From CAYRVF01 sp964427535 (GTDB taxonomy: Bacteria; Chloroflexota; Ktedonobacteria; Ktedonobacterales; JADMIN01), in the NCBI GenBank assembly GCA_964427535.1, contig CAYRVF010000016.1, positions 1 to 52,934 on the forward strand: a stretch of 52,934 bases of DNA, written 5' to 3'. Positions within the stretch are counted from its first letter, which is position 1. Every line of letters starts with the position of its first letter. The position numbers and the translations under genes were made by a program. Under the pieces are notes generated by a model, which saw only the letters and a list, made by a program, of their open reading frames with translations, was not told the origin of the DNA and ran no database searches. This document shows, one piece after another, positions 35,688 to 44,280 of this stretch.

Positions 35688-36899
35688 ATGAACCGTATGA
35701 CGTATCGTGGCGGCCAGGCGGGCGGCATGGGAACCGTACCCGGCGGCGCGCTCGGAAGGGCCAAGCTCGCGCTCGCCAGTGGCCGGCCCGACGAGGCCGA
35801 GCGCATCGTCCGCAAACTGCTCGACCGCCAGCCCGACAACTCCTCCGCGCGGCTGCTGCTCGCCCAGGCGCTGCTGCAAGAGCGGCAGACCAACGAGGCC
35901 GTCACGGAGGTGCGGCGGGTGATACGCCAGCAGCCGAACAATGCCGACGCGTACCTGCTGCTCTCCGCCGCGCTCGTGCAGCAGGGGCAGATGCGGGTGC
36001 CAGCTGAGGCCGAGACCGCCGCGCGCAAAGCCGTGCAACTGCAGCCAAAGCAGGCGCGCTCACACATCCAGCTTGCCGAAGTGCTCGCCGCCAAGCGCGA
36101 CTATCGCGGCGCCCGCGCCGAAGCCGACCAGGCGGTGCAGATGGAGCCGCGCAACGCGACCGCGCACCTCATGCGCGCCCTTGTCCAGCTGAGCGACAAA
36201 GACCCTGCGGGCGCTGTGCAGTCGGCGGAGTCGGCGTTGCGGTATGATCGCTCGCTGGCGCAGGCCGAGTTCATCAAGGCCAACGCGCTCAAAGAGGTAA
36301 AGCGCTACGATGAGGCGCTCTCCTCGCTCGACAGCGCGGCCCGGCAGAATCCGCTCTTGGGCGGCGCGAACCTGCACACGACGAAGGGCAGCATCTACTT
36401 CAAGCAGCGCAAATATCGCCAATCCTACGGTGAGTTCCTGACGGCGCAACGCATGTCGGGTAAACTGGTGGCGATCGCGCCGCTGCTCGCCGCGCTCAAC
36501 ATGGTGTTGAGCGTCTTCGGCTCGAACGCGCCGTACGTGCTGGGCATCATCCTGGCGGTGCTTGTCGTGCTCATCCTGACGGGCATCAGCTTCATTCCCG
36601 TCGTGGGCACCTGGATCGTTGGCGTGCTCATCGGCGTCATCATCGCGTTCCTGGCGTTCGCGGCGGTCCGCTTCGGTCGCGGGAGTGTGCTCCCCGCCGA
36701 TCCATCGGCGCGAGTCTTTACGATCGGCATAGCGGCCGGAGCAGCCGTCATCGGCTTCGTGATCGTGGCCATCATCTGGAACGCGATCGCGCACGGCTTC
36801 ACCTCCGGCACGCTCGGCCTCGGACTAGCAGTCGCGGCCGTCTTCGCCGCGCTGGCGCTCTACTTTGTGCCCGCGCTGGTCGGCCGGTATTCCCGCTAA
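35688..36899 (+). CDS. TPR protein with C-terminal membrane domain
   Basis: A 403-residue protein of unknown function. The first ~255 residues hold about six tetratricopeptide repeats (for example SGRPDEAERIVRKLLDRQPDN, RQTNEAVTEVRRVIRQQPNN and KEVKRYDEALSSLDSAARQNP). The final ~145 residues hold four to five membrane helices beginning near VAIAPLLAALNMVLSVFG. This is the reverse of the upstream TPR protein, whose helices come first. AAGGA lies about 13 nt before the ATG, and a TATAAT (35572-35577) lies about 110 nt upstream. It is 164 nt after nurA. A membrane-anchored scaffold is the likeliest role. Confidence 0.75.
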   Translation: MNRMTYRGGQAGGMGTVPGGALGRAKLALASGRPDEAERIVRKLLDRQPDNSSARLLLAQALLQERQTNEAVTEVRRVIRQQPNNADAYLLLSAALVQQGQMRVPAEAETAARKAVQLQPKQARSHIQLAEVLAAKRDYRGARAEADQAVQMEPRNATAHLMRALVQLSDKDPAGAVQSAESALRYDRSLAQAEFIKANALKEVKRYDEALSSLDSAARQNPLLGGANLHTTKGSIYFKQRKYRQSYGEFLTAQRMSGKLVAIAPLLAALNMVLSVFGSNAPYVLGIILAVLVVLILTGISFIPVVGTWIVGVLIGVIIAFLAFAAVRFGRGSVLPADPSARVFTIGIAAGAAVIGFVIVAIIWNAIAHGFTSGTLGLGLAVAAVFAALALYFVPALVGRYSR

Positions 36900-36922
36900 G
36901 CCAGCAGTTGTCGTCTACCTGC

Positions 36923-36953
36923 CTCCCCCGCCCTCGCGAGAGGGATGGGGGAG
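36923..36953 (+). terminator. Rho-independent-like terminator of the TPR gene
   Basis: A 7-bp outer stem CTCCCCC/GGGGGAG and a 5-bp inner stem CCCTC/GAGGG are separated by a small internal loop and capped by GCGA. TCTCGTTTTCC follows. It lies 24 nt after the stop codon. Confidence 0.7.
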
Positions 36954-37135
36954 TCTCGTTTTCCACGCGCACCGTTCCACAGCGCGGATACACCTGCCCG
37001 TGTGTTCGCGAGCCTACTCCTCCAACGATGCCCACAATCATTGCACGCCTGAATGGCGCGTGCTACACTCAGGCGGAGTTCGACCACCCGCTGGTCGCTG
37101 GATAGACGTGCGAGCAACAAGGAGTGTAGAGCGGC

Positions 37136-38437
37136 ATGTGGAGCGCCTATCTCGATAACAATCCCCTTCGTGTCGAGACGACGCGTCTAGCCGGCCTCGC
37201 CTCACGGCGCGCGTACTATGGTCCGTTCGCACCGCTCCGCACACGTAGCCTGTCGTCTCCCGCGTTGCCCTCAGGCCAGTGGGTGCGCGTCCGCAACATC
37301 CTCGCGGGCATTTCAGAGCGCGATCTGCAGCTCGTCCACCTTGATGCTGACCGCGATATCTCGCTCGCCGCGGCGTCCCGCCCGCGACGCGAGTTTCTGG
37401 GCATCGAGGTCGTCGGCGAGGTCGTCGATGTCGGGCCGGAGGTCGAGTTCTTTCGCATTCACGACCGGGTCGTTTACACGCGTGGTGCGTCGTGCGCCAC
37501 GCTCGCCATCGAGCCGCCATGCAGGCAGTGCGCGGTCGGCAGCGAGAGTCTCTGCGAGAACCGCTACACCGTTTCGGAGCAGCAGCAGATCGGCGGCGGC
37601 TGGAGCGACGAAATGGTAGTTCACGAGCGTCAGCTCTTCCTGGTGCCCGACAGCCTCACTGACGAGCAGGCTGTGCTACTGGAGCCAGCGTCGCGCGCCA
37701 TCCACGCGGTGTTGCGTCACCAACCGCAGCCGGGCAACGACGTGCTCGTCATCGGCGCGGAAACGGCCGGGATGCTGACGATTCAGGCGGCGCACGTGCT
37801 CGCGCCCAACGTGACGATCACCGCGCTGCCGTTCGAGTCGTATCAGATCGAGCTGGCGACACGCATGGGAGCCACACGCATCCTCTACCGCGAGGACGGT
37901 GGAGCGGGCGCCGCGAAGCTGACCGGCGCACGACGACTGCACGGGCGGCGCGGCGTAGAGCTTTTCGCGGGTGGCGGTTTCGACGTCGTCTACGATACGA
38001 TTGGCACGGCGGGCTCACTCCAGCGCGCGCTCCGCTGGACCCGCGACGGTGGCGTCGTCGTCCTAACGGGGCAACACCCGCAACGGCTCGCCCTCGATCT
38101 GACGCCCCTCTGGCAGAAAGAAGTCACGGTGCTCGGCAGCCTCGCCCACGGCACTGAGATGTGGCCAGGCAGCGGCAACTCTTCCTCGCTGAGCGCCGAA
38201 GGCGGCCGTGTTTCCACCTTCACGCTGGCCGCGGCGCTGGTGCGCGAGCACCGTCTCACTCCCGAACGCGTCATCACCCATCGCTTCCCACTGCGCGAGC
38301 TGCGGCGCGCGCTCTCTACCTCGCGCCAACCCGTGCTTCATCGAGTCCTCAAGGTGCTGCTCGACATCCAGCCGCTCCCGGCGGGCATCGATCTCTCCGC
38401 CTTCGAGAATGCCGAGCAACCTGCCCATCAGGCATGA
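37136..38437 (+). CDS. MDR-family dehydrogenase lacking catalytic zinc ligands
   Basis: A 433-residue medium-chain dehydrogenase/reductase. The nucleotide-binding domain has DVLVIGAETAGMLTIQAAHVL at about 205-225, and the GROES-like domain covers the N-terminal half. Compared with zinc-dependent alcohol dehydrogenases, the first catalytic zinc ligand is Ser60 (AGISERDL instead of C-G-S/T-D), and the GHE motif reads GIE (Ile90-Glu91). The structural-zinc lobe keeps three cysteines, C129, C132 and C140 (CRQCAVGSESLC), but the first position is Glu. So the catalytic zinc is probably absent and the enzyme may be a reductase of another type, or inactive. The start has AGGAG some 14 nt upstream. 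It is alone and converges with the carboxypeptidase gene. Confidence 0.78.
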   Translation: MWSAYLDNNPLRVETTRLAGLASRRAYYGPFAPLRTRSLSSPALPSGQWVRVRNILAGISERDLQLVHLDADRDISLAAASRPRREFLGIEVVGEVVDVGPEVEFFRIHDRVVYTRGASCATLAIEPPCRQCAVGSESLCENRYTVSEQQQIGGGWSDEMVVHERQLFLVPDSLTDEQAVLLEPASRAIHAVLRHQPQPGNDVLVIGAETAGMLTIQAAHVLAPNVTITALPFESYQIELATRMGATRILYREDGGAGAAKLTGARRLHGRRGVELFAGGGFDVVYDTIGTAGSLQRALRWTRDGGVVVLTGQHPQRLALDLTPLWQKEVTVLGSLAHGTEMWPGSGNSSSLSAEGGRVSTFTLAAALVREHRLTPERVITHRFPLRELRRALSTSRQPVLHRVLKVLLDIQPLPAGIDLSAFENAEQPAHQA

Positions 38438-38467
38438 TCGGCTCCGATCGCCCGCCGCGCTGTTCAC

Positions 38468-39559
38468 TTATTGGTCTGACGAGACGTCTGACCACGGGAC
38501 CGCTGGCGGGGCCGGAGCGACGCGGTCCTGCTCGAAGCTGAAATCGAGCAACGCGCGCATGTCGCCGATGCGAGCGCCCCATGTCGGGTCGCCAAGCACC
38601 GCGCCGACGATCAGGTGCCCCTGACGACGCGCCGCGAATACCTGACAGTACCGTGCCGTATCGGTGAAGCCCGGCTTCAGCCCAATCGTGCCAGGATACG
38701 GCGAGCGCGCGCCTGAGAGCAGGTCGTCGCCGCTCCACAGGTCGTACTGTTTGTGCGTGGCTGTCTGCGGAATGACGTCGTGCAGCGTCGACGTCACCTG
38801 TTCGATGACAGGATAGCGCAGGGCGACCGCGCCCAGCACGGCGAGGTCCCTCGCGGACGTGTGGTTGGCATCATCGAGCCCATCTGGCGAGAAGTAGAAG
38901 GTGGAAGTCAGCCCCAACTCCTGCGCGCGCTCGTTCATCATCGCGACGAACGACGCAACATTGCCGCCGATAGCATCGGCAATCGCGACCGCCGCGTCGT
39001 TGCCGGATGGCAAGACGAGGCCATAGAGTAGATCACCCAACGATAGCTGCTCGCCAGCGCTCACGCCCATGTAGCTGTTGTCGCTGTTCACCAACGCGGC
39101 GGCATCCGCCCCAATCGCGACCTGCTCATTCAGATCGCCATCCTGCACCGCCAGGAGCAGTGTCATGAGCTTCGCCGTGCTCGCCATCTGGCGCTCGTCG
39201 TCCGCGTTCTTCTGAAAGAAAACGACGCCCGTTCCCGGATCGAAGACAAACGCTGACTTCGCCTGCACCGCGGGAGGCTGCCCATGAAGTGTGACGGCAT
39301 TCCGCAGGCGCACACCCGCCGGTTGCCGGAAATACCGCTCGCTTTGCAGGTGTTGGGCGTCTTGCAGCGTGTGAACGGTCCCACCACGAACAACGTGGGC
39401 CGATACGAGGTGTGTGCCCCGACTGTCGAACAGCGACCGGGTCACCGCGACCGTGACGAGTACGCAAAGAAGGAGGACCGAGACTGCGATCCCGACACGT
39501 GAGCGCGCCCGTGCTCGCGTGTTATCGATGCGAACCAGACGGTACCTTCGAACAGACAC
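38468..39559 (-). CDS. dacA: D-alanyl-D-alanine carboxypeptidase (S11, PBP-like)
   Basis: A 363-residue S11 peptidase that removes the terminal D-Ala from peptidoglycan stem peptides outside the membrane. It begins with a basic stretch and one membrane helix (residues about 21-40), acting as signal anchor. The active-site motifs are S127-T-A-K130 (MASTAKLM), S185-G-N187 (LPSGNDAAVAIADA) and a third box reading K295-P-G (GLKPGFTD) where KTG or KSG is usual. The frame is open to 39652, but GTG at 39559 follows GGAGGTGG at good spacing. The Pro in the third box could alter substrate handling, so full activity is not certain. It is transcribed alone. Confidence 0.88.
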   Translation of the reverse strand: MSVRRYRLVRIDNTRARARSRVGIAVSVLLLCVLVTVAVTRSLFDSRGTHLVSAHVVRGGTVHTLQDAQHLQSERYFRQPAGVRLRNAVTLHGQPPAVQAKSAFVFDPGTGVVFFQKNADDERQMASTAKLMTLLLAVQDGDLNEQVAIGADAAALVNSDNSYMGVSAGEQLSLGDLLYGLVLPSGNDAAVAIADAIGGNVASFVAMMNERAQELGLTSTFYFSPDGLDDANHTSARDLAVLGAVALRYPVIEQVTSTLHDVIPQTATHKQYDLWSGDDLLSGARSPYPGTIGLKPGFTDTARYCQVFAARRQGHLIVGAVLGDPTWGARIGDMRALLDFSFEQDRVAPAPPAVPWSDVSSDQ

Positions 39560-39921
39560 CAGTTCCACCTCCCTGACTGTTCCCCGCCGCCTAGAGGTAC
39601 GTGCCGCTCTCCTGCGGTCCAGATGTGGCGAGTGGTGGGTCGAACACACCAACGTTTCGGCAGGTGACCTGGCCGTCGGCGCGACTGACGTTGCACACTC
39701 GTGCGCATGGACGGTTCATTCCGGTGGAGTTGAAGGATACGTGAACGGGGTGCTAGTTCGCGCGGATGGCGAGCGATGTGGCCTCCCTTCTCCTTCAGGG
39801 GCCTATGCGCGAGTCAGAGGGGGTTATCCGATGGGATCATGCGTGACCAGTGACGTTGCTGTGCTAGCAGAGAGAGTGCCATAAACCGCCGGACTGCCAC
39901 GTGTACCGGGGTATGCGCGAG
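39560..39921. other. Intergenic region between dacA and cdsA
   Basis: About 362 bp. No gene, convincing promoter or strong hairpin was found by eye. It lies between the dacA start and the cdsA stop on the same (minus) strand, so the dacA promoter should be within it. Confidence 0.5.
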
Positions 39922-40908
39922 TCAGCCAAGCGCGCCGAGGAACGCCGCATAGAAAAACACGACGATAACGGCGAAGAGCAGGCTATCCATCCGGTCGAGC
40001 AGGCCACCATGTCCGGGAACAATCGTGCCGCTGTCTTTCACGCCAGTAACGCGCTTCAAGAACGACTCGGCCAGATCACCAATCGTCGCGGCAATCGAGA
40101 CCAGCACGCCGAGCACGACGATGTGATACCAGGCGACATGCAGCGGCGTCCGCAGCACGACATCCGCCACCCGTAGCACCACGAACGCGGCGATGACGGA
40201 GAAGACCAGCCCGCCAAGGAACCCCTCGCGGGTCTTCGCCGGACTGATGTGCGGCGCGAGTTTCGTCCTGCCCAGAAAATGCCCCGTGATGAACGCGGCG
40301 GTGTCGTTCGCCCAGACCATGCAGAACAGCGCCAGCAGCCACCAGAATCCGCGAGAGCCGTAGCCCGCGCCGAAACCACGCACGAGCAGGAAGAACGCCA
40401 GCGGCCAGCCGATGTAGAAGGGGATCGCCAGCGTGAGCGCCCAGTCGACGAGGGTGCGCTCGATCGTCGGCCGGGTGATCATGAGCCAGCCAAACGACGC
40501 GAAGAGGAGGGCGCTGATGCCCAGGCCGAGCAGCGGCGCGAGGTACTGCGAGGGTAACATCGCCGCGACGAGGAAATCAACGCAGAGGGCAGCGCTGAGG
40601 TAGATTTCGGGGCGCCAGCCACGATGGGCGAACATGACGCGCAGCTCCCACATGGCCACGACCAGCGCCACGAGCGTACCCGCGAAGGCGAGCCAACCGC
40701 CGAACCACACGAGCAGTATGACGATGGGAATCAGCACGAACGCGGTGAGGGATCGCTGCCGCAGACTGGCCAGCCACCCCACTCCGCCAGACGAGCTCGA
40801 GGACGTGGGGCCTGGCTGCGAGGAGGGTGGACTGCCCGACTCACTCACGGAATCTTGTGTATGCATCGTGCGCCTTGAAAGCGGAACATGGGACGCATCC
40901 TGTGACAT
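39922..40908 (-). CDS. cdsA: Phosphatidate cytidylyltransferase
   Basis: CdsA makes CDP-diacylglycerol from phosphatidic acid and CTP at the membrane, the branch point of phospholipid synthesis. The 328-residue protein has about eight membrane helices after an N-terminal Ser/Gly-rich segment. It carries the CDP-diglyceride synthetase signature, here KRVTGVKDSGTIVPGHGG then LLDRMDSLLFA, and the catalytic loop ISPAKTREGFLGG. The start ATG has AGGAGC about 7 nt upstream; an in-frame Met at residue 15 is an alternative. It is the last gene of the rpsB block, 84 nt after uppS. The usual next genes (dxr, rseP) are not here. Confidence 0.95.
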   Translation of the reverse strand: MSQDASHVPLSRRTMHTQDSVSESGSPPSSQPGPTSSSSSGGVGWLASLRQRSLTAFVLIPIVILLVWFGGWLAFAGTLVALVVAMWELRVMFAHRGWRPEIYLSAALCVDFLVAAMLPSQYLAPLLGLGISALLFASFGWLMITRPTIERTLVDWALTLAIPFYIGWPLAFFLLVRGFGAGYGSRGFWWLLALFCMVWANDTAAFITGHFLGRTKLAPHISPAKTREGFLGGLVFSVIAAFVVLRVADVVLRTPLHVAWYHIVVLGVLVSIAATIGDLAESFLKRVTGVKDSGTIVPGHGGLLDRMDSLLFAVIVVFFYAAFLGALG

Positions 40909-40992
40909 GCCGATGCTCCTGCTTCACGACACGCAACGAGCACGCCTCCAATCTCGGCCACTCATCCCCTGTTATACCATGACTCAGCCGCG

Positions 40993-41889
40993 TTAGCTCG
41001 CGCTTTCCAGCACTGACTCCTGAAGCGACGTGGCACGCACTGGTGCGACTGTCATCGACGTCACTTCGGCTGCGATCTGTGCGTCGGTCTTGCCAAAGCG
41101 ACGCTTACGCTGGGCGAACGCTTCGAGCGCTGCCACGAAGTCGTCGTGGCCAAAGTCGGGCCAGAGCACCGGCGACGAGTAATACTCGGCGTAGGCCGCC
41201 TGCCAGATGAGGTAATTGCTCAGCCGCATCTCACCGCCCGTGCGGATGATGAGATCCGGATCAGGAAGCTCGCGGGTGTAGAGGTGTCCCTGAATTGTCT
41301 CTTCGGTGATGTCTTCGACTGGCACGCCCGAGGCGACGATGTCACGCACAGCGTCGACGATCTCGGCACGGCCGCCATAGTTGAAGCAGACATTGAGATC
41401 GAGGCGGGTATTGTCTCGCGTGAGGTCGCTCATCCAGCGGATGGCATCCTGAATGTCGGGGGCCAGGTCAGAGAGGCGACCGATATGCCGAAGCCGCACG
41501 CCGTTGGCATGCAGACGGTCGACGTCACTGCGGATGGTCTCCCACATGAGCCGCATCAGCGCGTCAACCTCTTCTTTGGGCCGCCCCCAGTTTTCTGTGG
41601 AGAACGCATAGACGCTGAGCGTTGGCACGGAATAGTCACGGCACAGCTCGACGACACGGCGGAGGGCATCTACGCCCGCGCGGTGGCCGACAGACCGGGG
41701 CAGATGGCGCGAGGTCGCCCACCGTCCGTTGCCATCCATGATGATGGCAATGTGCTGGGGAACCGCGAGTCCGTCCCGAAATGTCAGGCGGCTCAGCTCC
41801 GCGCGGCGCTCTGCCTCCCGAGCGCGGGCACCTCCATCGAGAATGCTACTCAACGCAAACAGCAGGCTCTTGATGTTCCCCATAGCCAT
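40993..41889 (-). CDS. uppS: Undecaprenyl-diphosphate synthase
   Basis: UppS adds isoprene units in cis to farnesyl diphosphate to form the undecaprenyl carrier for cell-wall synthesis. The protein has 298 residues, a little longer than usual because of a 50-residue N-terminal and a short C-terminal extension. It shows IAIIMDGNGRWATSR (with the catalytic Asp), GHRAGVDALRR, YAFSTENWGRP, NVCFNYGGRAEI and the IRTGGEMRLSNYLIWQAAYAE block. The frame runs to 41916 (GTG), but ATG at 41889 has AGGAAA at good spacing. It lies 91 nt after frr and 84 nt before cdsA in the conserved operon. Confidence 0.95.
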   Translation of the reverse strand: MAMGNIKSLLFALSSILDGGARAREAERRAELSRLTFRDGLAVPQHIAIIMDGNGRWATSRHLPRSVGHRAGVDALRRVVELCRDYSVPTLSVYAFSTENWGRPKEEVDALMRLMWETIRSDVDRLHANGVRLRHIGRLSDLAPDIQDAIRWMSDLTRDNTRLDLNVCFNYGGRAEIVDAVRDIVASGVPVEDITEETIQGHLYTRELPDPDLIIRTGGEMRLSNYLIWQAAYAEYYSSPVLWPDFGHDDFVAALEAFAQRKRRFGKTDAQIAAEVTSMTVAPVRATSLQESVLESAS

Positions 41890-41980
41890 GAGTTTCCTGA
41901 TTGTCCTCTCCGTCACCAGACCGGCCTGGCACGAGACAACTGGGCCGTGACGGAGTCTGTGAAGCCTGGCGCTCCTCGCG

Positions 41981-42538
41981 CTAGACCGAGAGAATTTCCC
42001 GCTCCTTCTGCTGCCCTACCTGCTCAACCTCATCGGTATATCTGTCGGTCAGCTTCTGCAAACGGTCCACTCCCCGCTTCAGCTCATCCGCGGAGAGCTC
42101 TTTATTCTTCTCTTGGGCACGCAGTGTGTCGTGCCCATCGCGACGCAGATTCCGAACGGCTACCTTTGCTTCGTCGACCTTCTTATGGACGACCTTCACG
42201 AGCTCTTTGCGGCGTTCTTCCGTCAGCGGTGGCAAGGTCAAACGGATGACCTGACCGTCGTTGGTCGGGTTCAGACCGAGGTCGCTCTTTTGAATGGCCT
42301 TCTCGATATCGCCCAGTGACTTCTTGTCCCAGGGCTGGATGGTCAGCGTGCGCGCGTCAGTCGCATGAATCGCGGCGATTTGCTGCAGCGGCGTCGGGGT
42401 GCCGTAGTAATCGACATTTAGCCGTTCGACAAGCGTGGGGGATGCGCGCCCCGTCCGCACGGTCGAGAGCTCTCGCCGCAACGCTTCCACCGACTGCGAC
42501 ATGCGGTGTTCTACGTCTCCGAACACGTCACGTGCCAT
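41981..42538 (-). CDS. frr: Ribosome recycling factor
   Basis: RRF, with EF-G, splits the post-termination ribosome. The protein has 185 residues, the normal length, starting MARDVFGDVEHRMSQSVEALRREL. It includes RTGRASPTLVERLNVDYYGTPTPLQQIA, IQPWDKKSLGDIEKAIQKSDLGLNP and LPPLTEERRKELVKVVHKK, all diagnostic. AAGGAG lies about 9 nt upstream of the ATG. It is the fourth gene of the rpsB-tsf-pyrH-frr-uppS-cdsA run, 110 nt after pyrH. Confidence 0.97.
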   Translation of the reverse strand: MARDVFGDVEHRMSQSVEALRRELSTVRTGRASPTLVERLNVDYYGTPTPLQQIAAIHATDARTLTIQPWDKKSLGDIEKAIQKSDLGLNPTNDGQVIRLTLPPLTEERRKELVKVVHKKVDEAKVAVRNLRRDGHDTLRAQEKNKELSADELKRGVDRLQKLTDRYTDEVEQVGQQKEREILSV

Positions 42539-42648
42539 GATACATGCTCCTTCTTACAGTGTCCACGAGATAGGTACGATGAGTCACCGCCCTACGACAC
42601 CTCTCGATCGCAGCCATGTGCTGGCGCGACGGCACCCGAGTGCAACGC

Positions 42649-43398
42649 CTATGCCCACCTGGCGTCGGCGCCCTCGGGCATGTCATGCACCAGCGTTCCT
42701 CGCTGGTCGCCACGCACGACGGCGGCGATATTGCCCGGCACATGCATATCCAGAACGACAATCGGCAGGTGGTTGTCTTTGCAGAGCGAGAGGGACGTCG
42801 AATCCATCACGGCAAGTCCCATGTTCAGCGCCCGCATGTAGCTGAGTTCCTGAAAGCGCCGCGCATTAGGATATATTTCGGGGTCCGCTTCGTAGACGCC
42901 ATCTACCTTCGTCGCCTTGAGCAACACCTGGCAGTGCAGCTCTACCGCACGCAACGCGGCCGCCGTGTCGGTCGTGAAATACGGATTGCCCGTGCCCGCC
43001 GCCAGAATTACGATCCGTCCCTTCTCCAGGTGGCGGATGGCGCGGCGGCGGATGAACGGCTCGGCGACCGAGGGCATCTCGATGCCAGTCTGCACACGGG
43101 TCACCAGTCCCGCGTTCTCCAGCGCATCTTGCAGCGCCAGCGCGTTGATGACGGTCGCGAGCATGCCCATGTAGTCGGCCTGGGCACGATCCATACCAGT
43201 CGCCGCGGCGGTCTTTCCGCGCAGGATGTTGCCGCCGCCGATGACAATGGCGATCTCGACGCCGAGGGAATGCACATGTACCAGCTCATCGGCGATGAAC
43301 TGTAGCACCTCGGCATCGATGCCATAGCCCTGGTCACCCATCAGTGCCTCGCCGCTCAGCTTGAGCAGAACGCGCTGATACATCGTCGCTGGTGCCAT
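42649..43398 (-). CDS. pyrH: UMP kinase
   Basis: PyrH phosphorylates UMP to UDP in pyrimidine nucleotide synthesis. It is a 249-residue amino-acid-kinase-fold protein with RVLLKLSGEALMGDQGYGID (ATP site), IAIVIGGGNILRG, the segment TGNPYFTTDTAAALRAVEL and ATKVDGVYEADP. AAGGGAG is 5-6 nt upstream of the ATG. It lies 63 nt after tsf, a spacing that allows co-transcription. The call is secure. Confidence 0.96.
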   Translation of the reverse strand: MAPATMYQRVLLKLSGEALMGDQGYGIDAEVLQFIADELVHVHSLGVEIAIVIGGGNILRGKTAAATGMDRAQADYMGMLATVINALALQDALENAGLVTRVQTGIEMPSVAEPFIRRRAIRHLEKGRIVILAAGTGNPYFTTDTAAALRAVELHCQVLLKATKVDGVYEADPEIYPNARRFQELSYMRALNMGLAVMDSTSLSLCKDNHLPIVVLDMHVPGNIAAVVRGDQRGTLVHDMPEGADARWA

Positions 43399-43461
43399 AT
43401 CACTCCCTTTGCGTCTAGACGTCTCGGTATACCGCTCGCAAACCCATCGCGCGCAGGTCGA

Positions 43462-44058
43462 TTACTCGCCGAGCGCGTAGCGTGTGAAGCGCCGCACGAC
43501 GATGTTCTCGCCGGTCTTGCGAATCACGTCGTCGACCAGCTTGCCAACGGTGATCTTGTCGTCCTTCACCCACGGCTGTTCGAGCAGCACGCGCTCCGAG
43601 AACTGCTTCTTCAGCTTGCCCTCGACGATCTGATTGCGCAGATGCTCCGGGCGCTTCTGCACCTCCGGATCGTTCATGAACTGCTCACGGGCCTGCTGCA
43701 ACGTCTCCTCAGGGATATCCGAGTAGGAGACATACTGCGGGTTCGTGCCGGCGATCTGCAGCGCCAGCTCGTTCGCGAGATTCTTGAAGTCATCGCTACG
43801 GGCCACGAAGTCCGTGCTGCAATTCAGCTCGAGCAACACGCCCAGGTTGCCACCGTGGTGGATGTAGGCCTTGATGAGTCCCTCGCGCGTCTCGCGCTCC
43901 TGCCCCTTGACCTTCTCCGCGCGCTTTTGGCCCTTCTCTTCGAGAATCCGCACGGCGTCGTCGAACGTCTTTGCCTCGCTCAGGGCGTTCTTGCAGTCCG
44001 CAAATCCCGCACCGGTGAGTTCACGCAGCTTCGCCACATCTTTTGTCGTGAATTCCAT
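43462..44058 (-). CDS. tsf: Elongation factor Ts (short form)
   Basis: EF-Ts exchanges GDP for GTP on EF-Tu. The 198-residue protein begins FTTKDVAKLRELTGAGFADCKNAL, with the family TGAGxxDCKxAL signature, followed by LELNCSTDFVARSDDFKNLANELALQIA. It is of the short type (about 200 residues) found in Thermus-like and some Chloroflexota, instead of the 280-residue E. coli form, because the second core repeat is missing. GAGGAGAG lies about 9 nt upstream of the ATG at 44058. An in-frame codon at 44076 is less likely. It follows the rpsB hairpin by over 100 nt. Confidence 0.96.
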   Translation of the reverse strand: MEFTTKDVAKLRELTGAGFADCKNALSEAKTFDDAVRILEEKGQKRAEKVKGQERETREGLIKAYIHHGGNLGVLLELNCSTDFVARSDDFKNLANELALQIAGTNPQYVSYSDIPEETLQQAREQFMNDPEVQKRPEHLRNQIVEGKLKKQFSERVLLEQPWVKDDKITVGKLVDDVIRKTGENIVVRRFTRYALGE

Positions 44059-44166
44059 GAAGAATACTCTCCTCAACCTATCTCAAGATACATCGTCGTC
44101 ACGAGCCGCCACCCATGCGGCAAGCGTCGATCCGCCTGGACTCCTGCTTCATCGGAGCACACAAAC

Positions 44167-44192
44167 GCGCGGCACGCCGGAACGTGCCGCGC
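44167..44192 (-). terminator. Intercistronic hairpin between rpsB and tsf (possible attenuator)
   Basis: A perfect 10-bp stem pairs 44167-44176 with 44183-44192 around a 6-nt loop. Read on the minus strand it is followed by GTTTGTGTG. It lies in the 222-nt gap between rpsB and tsf. It could cut transcription partially, or stabilise the rpsB message. Confidence 0.55.
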
Positions 44193-44225
44193 CTGGTTAT
44201 ACCACAGCCTCATGTAAGCGCTCCG

Positions 44226-44271
44226 TATCGTGGTCGCGTGTACATCTGTACATCCACCGCATGCCACGATA
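44226..44271 (-). promoter_or_regulatory. Dyad with nested TGTACA repeats after rpsB
   Basis: TATCGTGG (44226-44233) pairs with CCACGATA (44264-44271). Between them, TGTACA-TC-TGTACA (44239-44252) is a dyad built of two 6-bp palindromes. It begins 10 nt beyond the rpsB stop and precedes the tsf hairpin. It may be an operator or an RNA structure. Confidence 0.35.
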
Positions 44272-44280
44272 GCGTCGAGC

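Noticed and set aside
41146..42249. A 367-residue plus-strand frame opposite uppS and frr
   Set aside because: It spans two conserved minus-strand genes and lacks a domain.
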